A DNA stretch of 64,000 nt from GCA-2718815 sp963578105 (GTDB taxonomy: Bacteria; Planctomycetota; Planctomycetia; Pirellulales; Pirellulaceae): the NCBI GenBank assembly GCA_963578105.1, contig CAUZBP010000009.1, positions 27,556 to 91,555 of the forward strand. The letters are read 5' to 3'. Position numbers and translations under genes: made by a program. A model generated the notes under the pieces. That model saw only the letters and a program-made list of their open reading frames with translations. It did not search any database and was not told the origin of the DNA. This document shows, in pieces, positions 1 to 9,119 of the stretch. Numbering within the stretch: position 1 is the first letter of the stretch; each line of letters starts with the position of its first letter.

Positions 1-1
1 T

Positions 2-1822
2 GATCCGGGTGTGCAATATGATACGACAATCAACCGCTGGAACACCTGTCCCAATTCGGGTCGGATCAACGCCAGCAATCCCTGCAGCGAGTACATGTTC
101 CTTGACGATACAGCTTGCAACCTGGCCAGTGTCAATTTGATGAAGTTCAGTCTCCCGGATGGAAAAATTGACATCGAACGATTGCGAGCGGCTTGCCGCA
201 TCTTGTTTGTGGCCCAGGAAATTCTGGTCGATCATGCCAGTTATCCGACAGGACCCATTGCGGAAAACAGTCATCTTTACCGACCTCTGGGACTTGGTTA
301 TTCGAATCTTGGTAGTGTGATCATGTCGAGTGGCATGGCTTATGATTCGCCGGCAGCACGGGGCCTTTGTGGTGCTGTAACGGCTCTGTTGCATGGCGAA
401 GCCAAGCGAACGAGTGCTGAACTAGCTCAGGCAGTGGGAACGTTTGAGCGCTATGATCAGAACCGCGAACCGATGTTAAACGTCATGCAGATGCATCGAG
501 AAGCGGTTGAACACATTGACGATTCGTGTCCGGATTACTTGAAAGAGTCTGCACGGCGGTTGTGGGACGATGTATTGGTTCAAGGTGGGCGGTTTGGTTT
601 CCGCAATGCCCAGGCGACCGTCTTGGCTCCCACCGGTACGATTAGCTTTATGATGGATTGCGATACGACAGGCATCGAGCCGGACATTGCCCTGGTCAAA
701 TACAAGCAGTTGGCCGGTGGGGGCATGCTCAAGATCGTCAATCAAACGGTACCCTTGGCGCTTAAAACGTTGGGTTACGATGAACCGCAGATTGAATCCA
801 TTTTGGGCTATATTGAAAAGAAGGACACCATCGAGGGTGCTTCTGAACTCAAGGATGAACATCTGCCGGTGTTCGACTGCGCTTTTAAACCGGCTGGGGG
901 TAAACGTAGTATCAAGTGGCGCGCACATGTTTCGATGATGGCAGCCGCTCAGCCGTTCCTCTCCGGTGCCATTTCGAAGACCGTGAACATGCCGACGGAA
1001 AGTACGCCGGAAGATGTCGCTGATGCCTATCGCTGGGGTTGGGAGCTGGGACTCAAGGCTTTGGCCATTTATCGGGATGGTTCCAAGCAGAGTCAGCCAC
1101 TGTCAACAACGACGGAAGGCGACAAGAAAAAAAGCAACTCCTCACAGGATCAGCCAGCAAAGCGTCCGCGGCGTGAGCGTTTGCCGGATACTCGGGAATC
1201 GAGGACTCATAAATTCAACGTGGCAGGTCACGAGGGGTATATCACGGTGGGGTTATATCCTGATGGACGAGCGGGTGAGCTATTTATCACGATGGCCAAA
1301 GAAGGAAGCACCGTGGGTGGTCTGATGGATTGTTTTGGTACGGCGATTTCCATGAGTCTGCAATACGGTGTGCCGCTCGAAGTGCTGGTCAACAAGTTTT
1401 CGTATACCAGATTCGAGCCGATGGGACACACGACCAATCCCGATATTCGTATTGCGAAGAGCGTCGTCGATTATATCTTCCGCTGGCTGGGTATGACATT
1501 TATCCCCGGCTATCGAGAGGCAACGGGAGTTGTCCAGACCGCATCAGCGGGCGCGGGGACAGTATTGAAAACACAATCCAAGAAGTCGGATTCCGCCAAC
1601 GGAGCAGCTAGCGAAAGCGACCAGCTACCGAATGCCATGTTACTGGACCGAGCCGGTATTTCGATGGCGCCAGAGACGTCGTCTCAAACACTCTCACGGA
1701 GTGACCAGTTTGCTCGCTTTCAAAGTGATGCACCAAGTTGTGACAGTTGCGGGTCGATCACGGTGCGAAACGGGAATTGTTATCTGTGCCACAATTGTGG
1801 CAACAGCATGGGCTGCTCGTAG
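2..1822 (+). CDS. nrdJ: Vitamin B12-dependent ribonucleotide reductase, C-terminal part (5' truncated)
   Basis: Class II ribonucleotide reductase, which reduces ribonucleotides to deoxyribonucleotides using adenosylcobalamin. The reading frame is open to the window edge, so the N-terminal third and its first catalytic cysteine lie outside. Visible blocks are the NPCSEYMFLDD/ACNLASVNL active-site region, the PTGTISFMMDCDTTGIEPD segment, a TSCPD-type domain (about residues 390-500 of the visible part, with the STVGGLMDCFGTAIS block), and a C-terminal zinc ribbon of two CxxC pairs ending in CGNSMGCS. Such terminal cysteines normally re-reduce the active site. The region around residue 365 is a low-complexity Lys/Ser-rich linker. 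The next gene starts about 500 bp downstream, so this is probably the last gene of its transcript. Confidence 0.95.
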   Translation, partial: DPGVQYDTTINRWNTCPNSGRINASNPCSEYMFLDDTACNLASVNLMKFSLPDGKIDIERLRAACRILFVAQEILVDHASYPTGPIAENSHLYRPLGLGYSNLGSVIMSSGMAYDSPAARGLCGAVTALLHGEAKRTSAELAQAVGTFERYDQNREPMLNVMQMHREAVEHIDDSCPDYLKESARRLWDDVLVQGGRFGFRNAQATVLAPTGTISFMMDCDTTGIEPDIALVKYKQLAGGGMLKIVNQTVPLALKTLGYDEPQIESILGYIEKKDTIEGASELKDEHLPVFDCAFKPAGGKRSIKWRAHVSMMAAAQPFLSGAISKTVNMPTESTPEDVADAYRWGWELGLKALAIYRDGSKQSQPLSTTTEGDKKKSNSSQDQPAKRPRRERLPDTRESRTHKFNVAGHEGYITVGLYPDGRAGELFITMAKEGSTVGGLMDCFGTAISMSLQYGVPLEVLVNKFSYTRFEPMGHTTNPDIRIAKSVVDYIFRWLGMTFIPGYREATGVVQTASAGAGTVLKTQSKKSDSANGAASESDQLPNAMLLDRAGISMAPETSSQTLSRSDQFARFQSDAPSCDSCGSITVRNGNCYLCHNCGNSMGCS

Positions 1823-2321
1823 CGGAATTTGAACTCGAGCTGAAGGGGTCGGGGGTCAAAAGCAACTCCTGTCCTCTGACGGGTATCGTCTCTCGTACGA
1901 GTTGGTGGCTTCCGCGCATTTTCATCAGCGCATTTTGATGGCCAGCGCCACCGGAATCTGACTTGACCTCTTACCGGATTTTCAGGGTGTGGTCAGGATG
2001 TGCTTTGGGTCCGCATCGAGCCGACCTTGCCAGCTGTGAAATATCGACGCGTTTCCATACACGGATGGCAAAAGTCGGGGCACACACTAACGTGCTCTAA
2101 CGACATTGGTTCCAACAGGGCCCAGCCGTGAACTCCCCTGATCATTTGCCGGTTTTGGTGCCGTGTCTCCCCGGCCACCAGCGGAGCACGTGGATACCTC
2201 GCAGGAGAATGTGGTAAAATCCTGACCGCCCCAGATCGAATCCGTGCGGGGAATGATACGAATTGAAGCGGGTCCGGCCGAATTTTCTTACCTCCAGTTT
2301 CAACACCCAGGTAAACGTTCT
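1823..2321. other. Intergenic region without a recognised gene
   Basis: About 500 bases between nrdJ and the SUOX-like gene. I see no convincing coding frame, tRNA or terminator hairpin. A short G-rich stretch (GGGGTCGGGGGTCAAAAGC, near 1848-1866) resembles short motifs found in REP-type repeats, but only one copy is visible. Confidence 0.5.
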
Positions 2322-2807
2322 ATGAATGCTCCTTTTGTTCTTAAGATTGACGGTGAAGTTGAGCGCCCCACCCAACTCTCTTTTTCAGATTTCGCAGAAA
2401 TCGACCAGTCTTTTCAGGTGGTCGATGTCAGCCGGATTGATCCGCAGCGTCAAGGAGATGCGGTCACACTAAACGGAGTACTGCAACTTGTTGGAGTTAA
2501 ACCCGCGGCCCGCTATTTGGGATTGCACGCCGCGCGCGACGATTTTCACGCAAGTGTTCCCCTGGAACCTATTCGGGATCGCGCCTTTTTCATCTACCGA
2601 GTTGCCGGTCAGGCGTTGGCTGATAAACAAGGTGGACCGATCCGTTTTTACATTCCGGATTTCGCCGAGTGTCACACGGATGAAGTGGATGAGTGTGCCA
2701 ACGTGAAGTTTGTGGACCACGTCGAATTCACTGCCGAAAGGGGCTTTGACAATCGGCCTGAAGATGACCAAGAGCATGCCGATTTGCATGATCGCAGCGA
2801 CAATTAG
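2322..2807 (+). CDS. Small SUOX-like (oxidoreductase molybdopterin-binding fold) protein
   Basis: A 161-residue cytosolic protein made almost entirely of the sulfite-oxidase-type molybdopterin-binding fold: FVLKIDGEVERP at the N terminus, VDVSRIDPQRQGDAVTLNG around 34-52, and GGPIRFYIPDFAECH with CANVKFVD at 104-132. The start is ATG 2322 because family similarity begins there; the frame stays open upstream to a GTG at 2244. The cysteine that ligates molybdenum in sulfite oxidases would be expected near residue 35, but none is there; the only cysteines are Cys117 and Cys125. The protein is therefore either non-catalytic or binds something else. The last 20 residues are acidic and unlike the family. 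Confidence 0.75.
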   Translation: MNAPFVLKIDGEVERPTQLSFSDFAEIDQSFQVVDVSRIDPQRQGDAVTLNGVLQLVGVKPAARYLGLHAARDDFHASVPLEPIRDRAFFIYRVAGQALADKQGGPIRFYIPDFAECHTDEVDECANVKFVDHVEFTAERGFDNRPEDDQEHADLHDRSDN

Positions 2808-3191
2808 TGATCCGGGATTGCTTGTCGCCGGGGCAGTTTTTTCGGGATCAGTTTCGGCAACCAGTTTGTGCAGAAAGCCGTTGGGGAAAACAGCCTCTTG
2901 GCGAAAGCATTCAGAGCGAGTCAGCGTGGAAACTTGCCGAAGGGGATAGAGTACGGAGGTGAATTCCTGTGTCCGGTGGTTACTGTTAGACCGATTAGTT
3001 GGAACGGTAGGACCATTTGTTCGCTCCAGACTGAACAGTGAGAATACCGGTTTCTTGATTGGCGCCTTCAGATTCACGTATAATTAAACAATCCCTGACC
3101 GTTAGCTCACAACAACTTCGTAGTAGTGGTGGGTTCGCGGCCTGAATTTGCTGGTTCCCTGGAAGCTTTTGTCGCTCGCAAGCAATCAGGT
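2808..3191. other. Intergenic region upstream of the WD40-cytochrome operon
   Basis: About 380 bases. A long open frame on the opposite strand (2469-3077) is the shadow of the SUOX-like gene and has no family signature. The segment presumably holds the promoter of the operon starting at 3192, but I could not assign a clear -35/-10 pair. Confidence 0.45.
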
Positions 3192-4604
3192 ATGCGCACC
3201 ATGGTTGCCATTCAACGGTGTCTGTTGTTTTTCGCGCCTTTCTCCATGGCGTTACTGTCTACCGGTGTCGGCGCTGAGTTCGCAAAGAGAAATACGACAG
3301 AAGTCAGCTATTACCAGCAGATACTTCCCATTCTTCGCGCCCGGTGCCATGGTTGTCATCAGCCTGCCAAATCCAGCGGAGATTATGAAATGACACAGTT
3401 CAATCACTTGTTGGCCGGTGGAGAAAGTGAGGAAGCTGCGGTCATACCCAGCTACCCGGACCAGAGCCGCCTCCTGCAATTGATCACGCCAAGCGGGGAT
3501 GGCGCTGAAATGCCGCGCGGCCAGCCAGCACTGAGCGTGGCGGAAGTCTCGCTGATTCGACAGTGGATCGCTCAGGGTGCCAACAACGACACTCCCGACT
3601 CAGTCCGGCCGAGCTGGGATTCTGAGCATCCGCCGGTGTACGCGACTGCACCGGTGATTACGGCTCTTGATCACTCACCTGATGGGAAGATTTTGGCCGT
3701 ATCGGGATACCATGAAGTGCTGCTGCACAAGTCAGACGGGTCGGGACTGGTGGGTCGTCTGGTGGGCATGTCCGAACGCATTCAATCGGCCGTATTTTCT
3801 CCTGACGGAATGCGGCTTGCCGTGGCAGGTGGCTCTCCAGGCCGACTCGGTGAGTTACAGGTTTGGAGCGTCGCCTCAGAAACCTTACAACTTTCCTTGC
3901 CGGTTACCTACGATACAATTTACGGAGCCAGTTGGTCTGCAGACAACCGTTACATTGCCTTTGGCTGCAGCGACAACACGGTGCGCGTTGTCGAGGCAGA
4001 AACCGGCAGACAAATTCTTTTCAATGGTGCACACAATGACTGGGTGCTGGACACAACGTTTTCGATCCAAGGCGCTCATGTTGTGTCGGTCAGCCGTGAT
4101 CGCTCGATGAAGTTGGTAGAACTGTCAACGGCTCGGTTTGTGGATAACATTACCAGTATCACACCGGGTGCGCTTCAAGGTGGGCTGCAGGCGGTCGAAT
4201 GTCACCCCACTCGTGATGAACTGCTGGTCGGCGGAGCCGATGGGATTCCAAAAATTTATCGCACCTATCGCGTCAAAGCCCGGCAAATCGGTGACGACCA
4301 CAACTTAATTCAAGAGTTTCCGGCGTTACCCGGGCGCATCTATGATGTTGCTTACAGTTCCGATGGGAAGCGGATCGTAGCTGGAAGCAGTTTGAACGGT
4401 ACAGGTGTTGTCCGTGTTTTTGGGGCAGAGGACGGGCAACAACTTTCACAAATGGAAGAAATCGTCACAGGTGTCTATGCCGTGGATTTCAATCCCGATG
4501 GAAAAACCATCGCCTCGGCAGGTTTCGATGGCCAAGTTTACCTCCACGAATCGGCCACCGGACGACTGGTAAACAAGTTTGTTCCTGTACCTATTGCTCC
4601 ATGA
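3192..4604 (+). CDS. Secreted planctomycete cytochrome-type / WD40 repeat protein
   Basis: Exported protein with a signal peptide (basic MRTMVAIQR, then a hydrophobic stretch ending near VGA-EF). It is followed by a planctomycete cytochrome-c-like domain with CHGCH at about residues 50-54. From about residue 150 to the end come beta-propeller blades with WD40 character (for example VFSPDGMRLAVAGG and VDFNPDGKTIASAGFDG). ATG 3192 is preferred over the upstream in-frame GTG at 3126 because it starts the signal peptide and has CAGG just upstream. Its TGA overlaps the ATG of the next gene, so the two are translationally coupled. In this phylum such proteins accompany DUF1549/DUF1553 proteins in the cell envelope; the substrate is unknown. 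Confidence 0.88.
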   Translation: MRTMVAIQRCLLFFAPFSMALLSTGVGAEFAKRNTTEVSYYQQILPILRARCHGCHQPAKSSGDYEMTQFNHLLAGGESEEAAVIPSYPDQSRLLQLITPSGDGAEMPRGQPALSVAEVSLIRQWIAQGANNDTPDSVRPSWDSEHPPVYATAPVITALDHSPDGKILAVSGYHEVLLHKSDGSGLVGRLVGMSERIQSAVFSPDGMRLAVAGGSPGRLGELQVWSVASETLQLSLPVTYDTIYGASWSADNRYIAFGCSDNTVRVVEAETGRQILFNGAHNDWVLDTTFSIQGAHVVSVSRDRSMKLVELSTARFVDNITSITPGALQGGLQAVECHPTRDELLVGGADGIPKIYRTYRVKARQIGDDHNLIQEFPALPGRIYDVAYSSDGKRIVAGSSLNGTGVVRVFGAEDGQQLSQMEEIVTGVYAVDFNPDGKTIASAGFDGQVYLHESATGRLVNKFVPVPIAP

Positions 4605-7600
4605 GACGCATATCACCTATCACCTGGCCGACTTTCACCCATGCTCTCTTGGTGTGTGGATTTCTATTGACGTTCCTGATGGGGAATCTACGCTGTGAGC
4701 AACCTGGAGGCGCAACGGAATTGGGGTTTCCAATGGGTGTCGAACCCGGAAATCTAATTGCTATCGAAGCGTTACCGAAAGTGATTGATTGGGATCAACC
4801 ATTCGACAGTGTCCAATTGTTGATAACCGGTACATTGGAATCAGGGCAGACCGTTGATGTGACCCGTTCAGCGACTCTGGTGCAGGAACTTGAATTCCTG
4901 GAGATCGATGACCATAGACGGATAAGAGCCAAGAAGAATGGGCAAGGCGAGCTGGAATTCGAGCTTTCTGGAAGCACCGTTCGGATTCCTGTGCGAGTAT
5001 CGGGACTCAACGCGGAGTATCGAGTCAGTTTTGTCCAGGATGTAATGCCTGCCTTGTCGAAAATGGGATGCAATACGGGTACGTGTCACGGTTCAAAAGA
5101 TGGCCAGAACGGATTCAAGCTCTCCCTGCGAGGATATGATCCACTTTTTGATCATCAAGCAATAACAGACGAATTAGCGGCCCGTCGGGTCAATCGCGTC
5201 GTTCCTGAGCAAAGCCTGATTCTCCTGAAATTAAGCGGCAGCATACCCCATGTGGGCGGAGCAATGCGGAGCCCTGGTGATGCCCATTATCAACTCCTGA
5301 GAGACTGGATTCGCCAGGGTGTACGACTGGATTCCACTGCTTCGCGTGTCCAGAAGATCGAGTTGTTACCCCGTGATCCGGTGGTGCCTCAGCCGGGCAT
5401 GACGCAACAGGTTGTTGTGTTGGCCACGTACACGGACGGTACCCAGCGGGACGTCACGTCTGAAGCCATTTTTGACAGCGGTAATATCGAGGTGGCACAG
5501 ACTGAATCTCGCGGCTTGGTACATTTGCTGCGCCGCGGTGAAGCCGCTGTGTTGGCGCGTTATCAGGGGGCGTATGCTTCCAGCACGATTACCGTCATGG
5601 GCGATCGTCACGGTTTCACCTGGGACGAAACAGAACTCTACAACTACATCGACCAACACATCTACAACAAGCTCCAGCGCATGAAGATAGCACCTAGTGC
5701 TCTGTGTTCGGACGTCGAGTTTGCGCGCCGCGTTTACCTTGATCTAACCGGGTTGCCACCTACGTCAGATCAAGTACGCCATTTTTTGTCAGATGGCCGC
5801 GACTCGCGAACAAAACGAGAGACGCTGGTGGACCAATTGGTTGGCAACGGATCCTACATCGAGCACTGGACCAATAAATGGGGCGACATGTTGCAAGTCA
5901 ATCGAAAGTTCCTGGGGCGAGAAGGAGCGCAGGCCTTGCGAGACTGGATCAAGCACGCGCTCGCCTCAAATGTGTCTTACGACCGCCTGGTTTACGACAT
6001 TCTCGTCGCCACAGGATCGAACGTGGAGAATCCTGCCGCCTCCTACTGGAAGATCTGGCGAGATCCTGCCCGAGCAATGGAGAACACGACCCATTTATTT
6101 CTGGCCACCCGCTTCAATTGCAACAAGTGCCACGATCACCCTTTTGAACGCTGGACTCAGGATCAGTACTACGAACTGGCCAGTTATTTTTCGAGGGTTG
6201 GTCGCAAGCCCGATCCTAATTTTGCAGAGCAAACCATAGGTGGCACCAGCGTGGAAAAGGAACAAGCACTTGTTGAAGTGGTTTACGATCTGCCAACGGG
6301 TGAAATTCGCCACGATCGTACCGGCGAAGATGCCAAGGCGAGATTCCCCTATCAACATACCGATATGGGTTCCGATTTGGCTCCGCGACGTCAACAACTG
6401 GCCCGCTGGATTACGTCTCCAGAAAACCCCTATTTTGCAAAGAGCTACGTGAACCGGCTCTGGGGCTATCTTTTCGGTCGGGGAATCATCGAGCCGATTG
6501 ACGACATTCGTGCCAGTAATCCCCCTACTCATCCTCAACTTTTAGCTGCGCTAACGCGAGACTTTCTGGACAGCGGATTCGACATTCAACACATGTTGCG
6601 AGTCATCTGCAAATCACGCACGTATCAACATGCGGTGCATACAAATCGCTGGAACGAAGACGATCAGTTGAACTTTTCACATGCAGTTGCCCGCCGATTG
6701 CCCGCCGAGGTTCTCTTCGATGCAATCCATCTGGCCAGTGGGTCTCGGACCAAAATACCGGGCCTGCCTCCCGGATTCCGCGCCGCTGAATTGCCTGACG
6801 TTGGTTTTGACATACCATTTCTAGATGACTTTGGGCGCCCCGAACGTGAAATTAGCTGCGAGTGCGAACGGTCCAATGGAGTTGTTTTGGGACCCATCAT
6901 GAAGTTGATCAATGGCCCGACTGTCGCCAATGCTCTGGCAGATCCCGAGAATGAGTTGGCAAAGTTGGTGGCCGAACAAGATGATGACGCAGTTCTGATT
7001 GAGGAGATCTACCTTCGTTTTTTGGGTCGCCCGCCCTCTGAAGAGGAAATCGATTTGGGCCGGTGGGCGTTGCAGCAAGCCGCGTTGGAGAAAAAAGATC
7101 TTTTGTTGCGCCTGGAGTCAGCCGAAAGCACGCTGGGCCAGCGCCAGGCTGAGTGGCTCAAGCGAGTTGATTTGGGACCACGCTGGAAACAGCTTGAGGT
7201 TGAAGAGTTACACTCGGATACGGGAGTTACTCTAATTCCTCTTAAGGACCGATCTGTTTTGGTTTCAGGCCCGCACGGGAAACAGACCTATACGTTCACG
7301 GCGCGTACGGATCTTTCTGGCATGACTGGTATTCGACTGGAAGTACTTCCAGATAAATCTCTACCGCAGGGTGGCCCGGGCCGAGCACCCGACGGTAATT
7401 TTGTCATCAGCCGATTTCGAGTCCGGGCGACTTCGATGACGGATTCCGAAGAAGAACAAACGGTCGTCCTAACCGGTGCAGTGGCCGACTTTAACCAGTC
7501 TGGAAGGGACGTGTCTGGCACGATCGACGAAGATTTGCATTCAGGTTGGGGGATTCGTCCGGAAGTTAATCAGCCGCACGAGGCGCGTTTCGAAATGAAG

Positions 7601-7957
7601 ACCAACATCGGGTTCAAAACCGGCACCCTGCTCACGTTTGAAATTGATCAACAACACTATGACGGACTTCATTCAGTCGGAAGATTTCGGATCTCCGTGA
7701 CAACGGATGCGCGACCCATTGGGTTTTCCAGTCTTCCGTTTGTGATTGTGGAAATCCTGAAGACTCCAGAACAGCAGCGCAGTAATAGGCAACTGAATGA
7801 ATTAACCGACTACTACCGCTCGATTGATTCAGAGGTCCAGCGTATAGAAGCCGAGTTAATACAGGTTGCAAAACGAACAATAAACTCACGGTTGGTGGGA
7901 GTTCAGGATCTGGCCTGGGCTCTTATCAACAGCCCAGCGTTCTTGTTCAATCAGTAG
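4601..7957 (+). CDS. DUF1549/DUF1553 secreted multidomain protein with cytochrome-type motifs
   Basis: An 1118-residue exported protein typical of planctomycetes. Order: signal sequence (1-33), Ig-like (Big2-type) segment, cytochrome-like domain with CNTGTCHG near 156, second Ig-like segment near 250-330, DUF1549 (about 340-545, with RRVYLDLTGLPPT and CNKCHDHPFERW near 505), DUF1553 (about 595-850, with YVNRLWGYLFGRGI), and a C-terminal beta-rich region that may be carbohydrate-binding. Its ATG overlaps the stop of the WD40-cytochrome gene (ATGA). The usual DUF1501 partner is not adjacent. The family is thought to take part in envelope-associated polysaccharide degradation or electron transfer; that is inference from family distribution, not from this sequence. 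Confidence 0.9.
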   Translation: MRRISPITWPTFTHALLVCGFLLTFLMGNLRCEQPGGATELGFPMGVEPGNLIAIEALPKVIDWDQPFDSVQLLITGTLESGQTVDVTRSATLVQELEFLEIDDHRRIRAKKNGQGELEFELSGSTVRIPVRVSGLNAEYRVSFVQDVMPALSKMGCNTGTCHGSKDGQNGFKLSLRGYDPLFDHQAITDELAARRVNRVVPEQSLILLKLSGSIPHVGGAMRSPGDAHYQLLRDWIRQGVRLDSTASRVQKIELLPRDPVVPQPGMTQQVVVLATYTDGTQRDVTSEAIFDSGNIEVAQTESRGLVHLLRRGEAAVLARYQGAYASSTITVMGDRHGFTWDETELYNYIDQHIYNKLQRMKIAPSALCSDVEFARRVYLDLTGLPPTSDQVRHFLSDGRDSRTKRETLVDQLVGNGSYIEHWTNKWGDMLQVNRKFLGREGAQALRDWIKHALASNVSYDRLVYDILVATGSNVENPAASYWKIWRDPARAMENTTHLFLATRFNCNKCHDHPFERWTQDQYYELASYFSRVGRKPDPNFAEQTIGGTSVEKEQALVEVVYDLPTGEIRHDRTGEDAKARFPYQHTDMGSDLAPRRQQLARWITSPENPYFAKSYVNRLWGYLFGRGIIEPIDDIRASNPPTHPQLLAALTRDFLDSGFDIQHMLRVICKSRTYQHAVHTNRWNEDDQLNFSHAVARRLPAEVLFDAIHLASGSRTKIPGLPPGFRAAELPDVGFDIPFLDDFGRPEREISCECERSNGVVLGPIMKLINGPTVANALADPENELAKLVAEQDDDAVLIEEIYLRFLGRPPSEEEIDLGRWALQQAALEKKDLLLRLESAESTLGQRQAEWLKRVDLGPRWKQLEVEELHSDTGVTLIPLKDRSVLVSGPHGKQTYTFTARTDLSGMTGIRLEVLPDKSLPQGGPGRAPDGNFVISRFRVRATSMTDSEEEQTVVLTGAVADFNQSGRDVSGTIDEDLHSGWGIRPEVNQPHEARFEMKTNIGFKTGTLLTFEIDQQHYDGLHSVGRFRISVTTDARPIGFSSLPFVIVEILKTPEQQRSNRQLNELTDYYRSIDSEVQRIEAELIQVAKRTINSRLVGVQDLAWALINSPAFLFNQ

Positions 7958-8175
7958 TTGACTCGATGGGCGGACATTCCGGGCAGCAGGTTTGACTATG
8001 TTTCTTAGGAATTTCCGAGGGAGAGACGCGGTTTTGTCTGGATTCCGATGAAATGCTTGTACAAAACAGAAAAACTAATTGAAAATCATGAATCTCCAAA
8101 TGGATGTTTTGTGCCAGGTGCAAAAGCGGCAGTTCTCAGGTCTTGAGATTCAGACAGTGTTTTCACAGTAGGTTC

Positions 8176-8787
8176 ATGTTTACCATCCATTCACCTTCGC
8201 GACAGCGCATTAATGAATATCTCAAAGCGGTCCGGCACGAGCCGTATTCCTATGTCCCGGTAGGAGCTACCCAGGGAACCTTACCGAGAGGGTTCACAGT
8301 TGACCGATACGCGGTTCAGCTGGGTAGCGGTCAGAAGACGTTCCGGCGAGCCAGGCGGGCAGTCGAACTTTGGAAAATGTTTCCCGAGGATTTTTCCCGA
8401 CTTTGCTGGCCAGATGCTCCCATACAACAGGGGACCGTGGTTGCCGTATTGTTTCATACCGGTCCCCTCTGGTCACTGAACCCCTGCCGCATCGTTTATA
8501 TCTTGGACCAGTCGTCGCCCACGGCGACCTACGGTTTTGCATATGGGACATTGCCAGGTCATGTTGAATGTGGTGAAGAGCAGTTCAAAGTGACATGGTG
8601 TTCCGCTGACGATTCGGTGTGGTATGAAATTGTTTGTTTCTCCCGACCGCAACATCCTCTGGCCTACTTAGGATATCCCTACGTGCGTCATCAACAGCGA
8701 CGGTTTCGAGAACTGTCAGGGCAAGTGATGCTGAATGCTGTCAGTTTGTCCACAGACAAAGTGCGGGCGGCAGATTGTCCAAGCTGA
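8176..8787 (+). CDS. DUF1990 (UPF0548) family protein
   Basis: A 203-residue protein matching the DUF1990 pattern: AVELWKMFPEDF in the first half, VVAVLFHTGPLWSLNPCRIVY in the middle, then YGFAYGTLPGHVECGEEQFKV, VWYEIVCFSRP and LGYPYVRHQQRRF at the end. No signal peptide or membrane segment is evident. Start ATG 8176 is preferred over the in-frame TTG/ATG-type codon at 8104, because family similarity begins with MFTIHSPSRQRI. The biochemical role of the family is not known. It stands alone, with more than 200 bp on either side. Confidence 0.8.
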   Translation: MFTIHSPSRQRINEYLKAVRHEPYSYVPVGATQGTLPRGFTVDRYAVQLGSGQKTFRRARRAVELWKMFPEDFSRLCWPDAPIQQGTVVAVLFHTGPLWSLNPCRIVYILDQSSPTATYGFAYGTLPGHVECGEEQFKVTWCSADDSVWYEIVCFSRPQHPLAYLGYPYVRHQQRRFRELSGQVMLNAVSLSTDKVRAADCPS

Positions 8788-9119
8788 GAGAATTTTGCAC
8801 GTGAACCGCGAGACTTCGCGCATCGCGGGCGGGTAAGCGGACCCAGGTCTATTTTCCCCACACGGATACCCCGGTTTACCACGACACTTGAAATCCAGGT
8901 ACCGATCCTTTTTCGTGTGAACAGATTCGCAACGTGGTTAAACACTGGCCCGGGAAAAACGATGGGAGTAAATTCACGCCTTTAGTTCAAACATTCGCAT
9001 GCTTCACTTGCACTGAACAAACACCACGTTGTGGCATGCAAAGAAACCCCGTAAATAAAACAAAACAGCACAGAGTCGGCAGAGATCAATGAGGAAAACA
9101 GTAGCCCCCAGACGCGATG
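8788..9119. other. Intergenic region between convergent genes
   Basis: About 330 bases between the DUF1990 gene and the end of the minus-strand glycerate kinase gene. No gene, RNA or clear terminator was recognised. An A-rich stretch at about 9052-9072 is the only compositional feature. Confidence 0.45.

Noticed and set aside
1848..1866. G-rich GGGGTCGGGGGTCAAAAGC motif as a REP element
   Set aside because: Single copy with no paired inverted partner and no repeat elsewhere in the window.
2469..3077. 202-codon open frame on the minus strand across the SUOX-like gene
   Set aside because: Antisense shadow of a gene with family signatures; no motif or ribosome site of its own.
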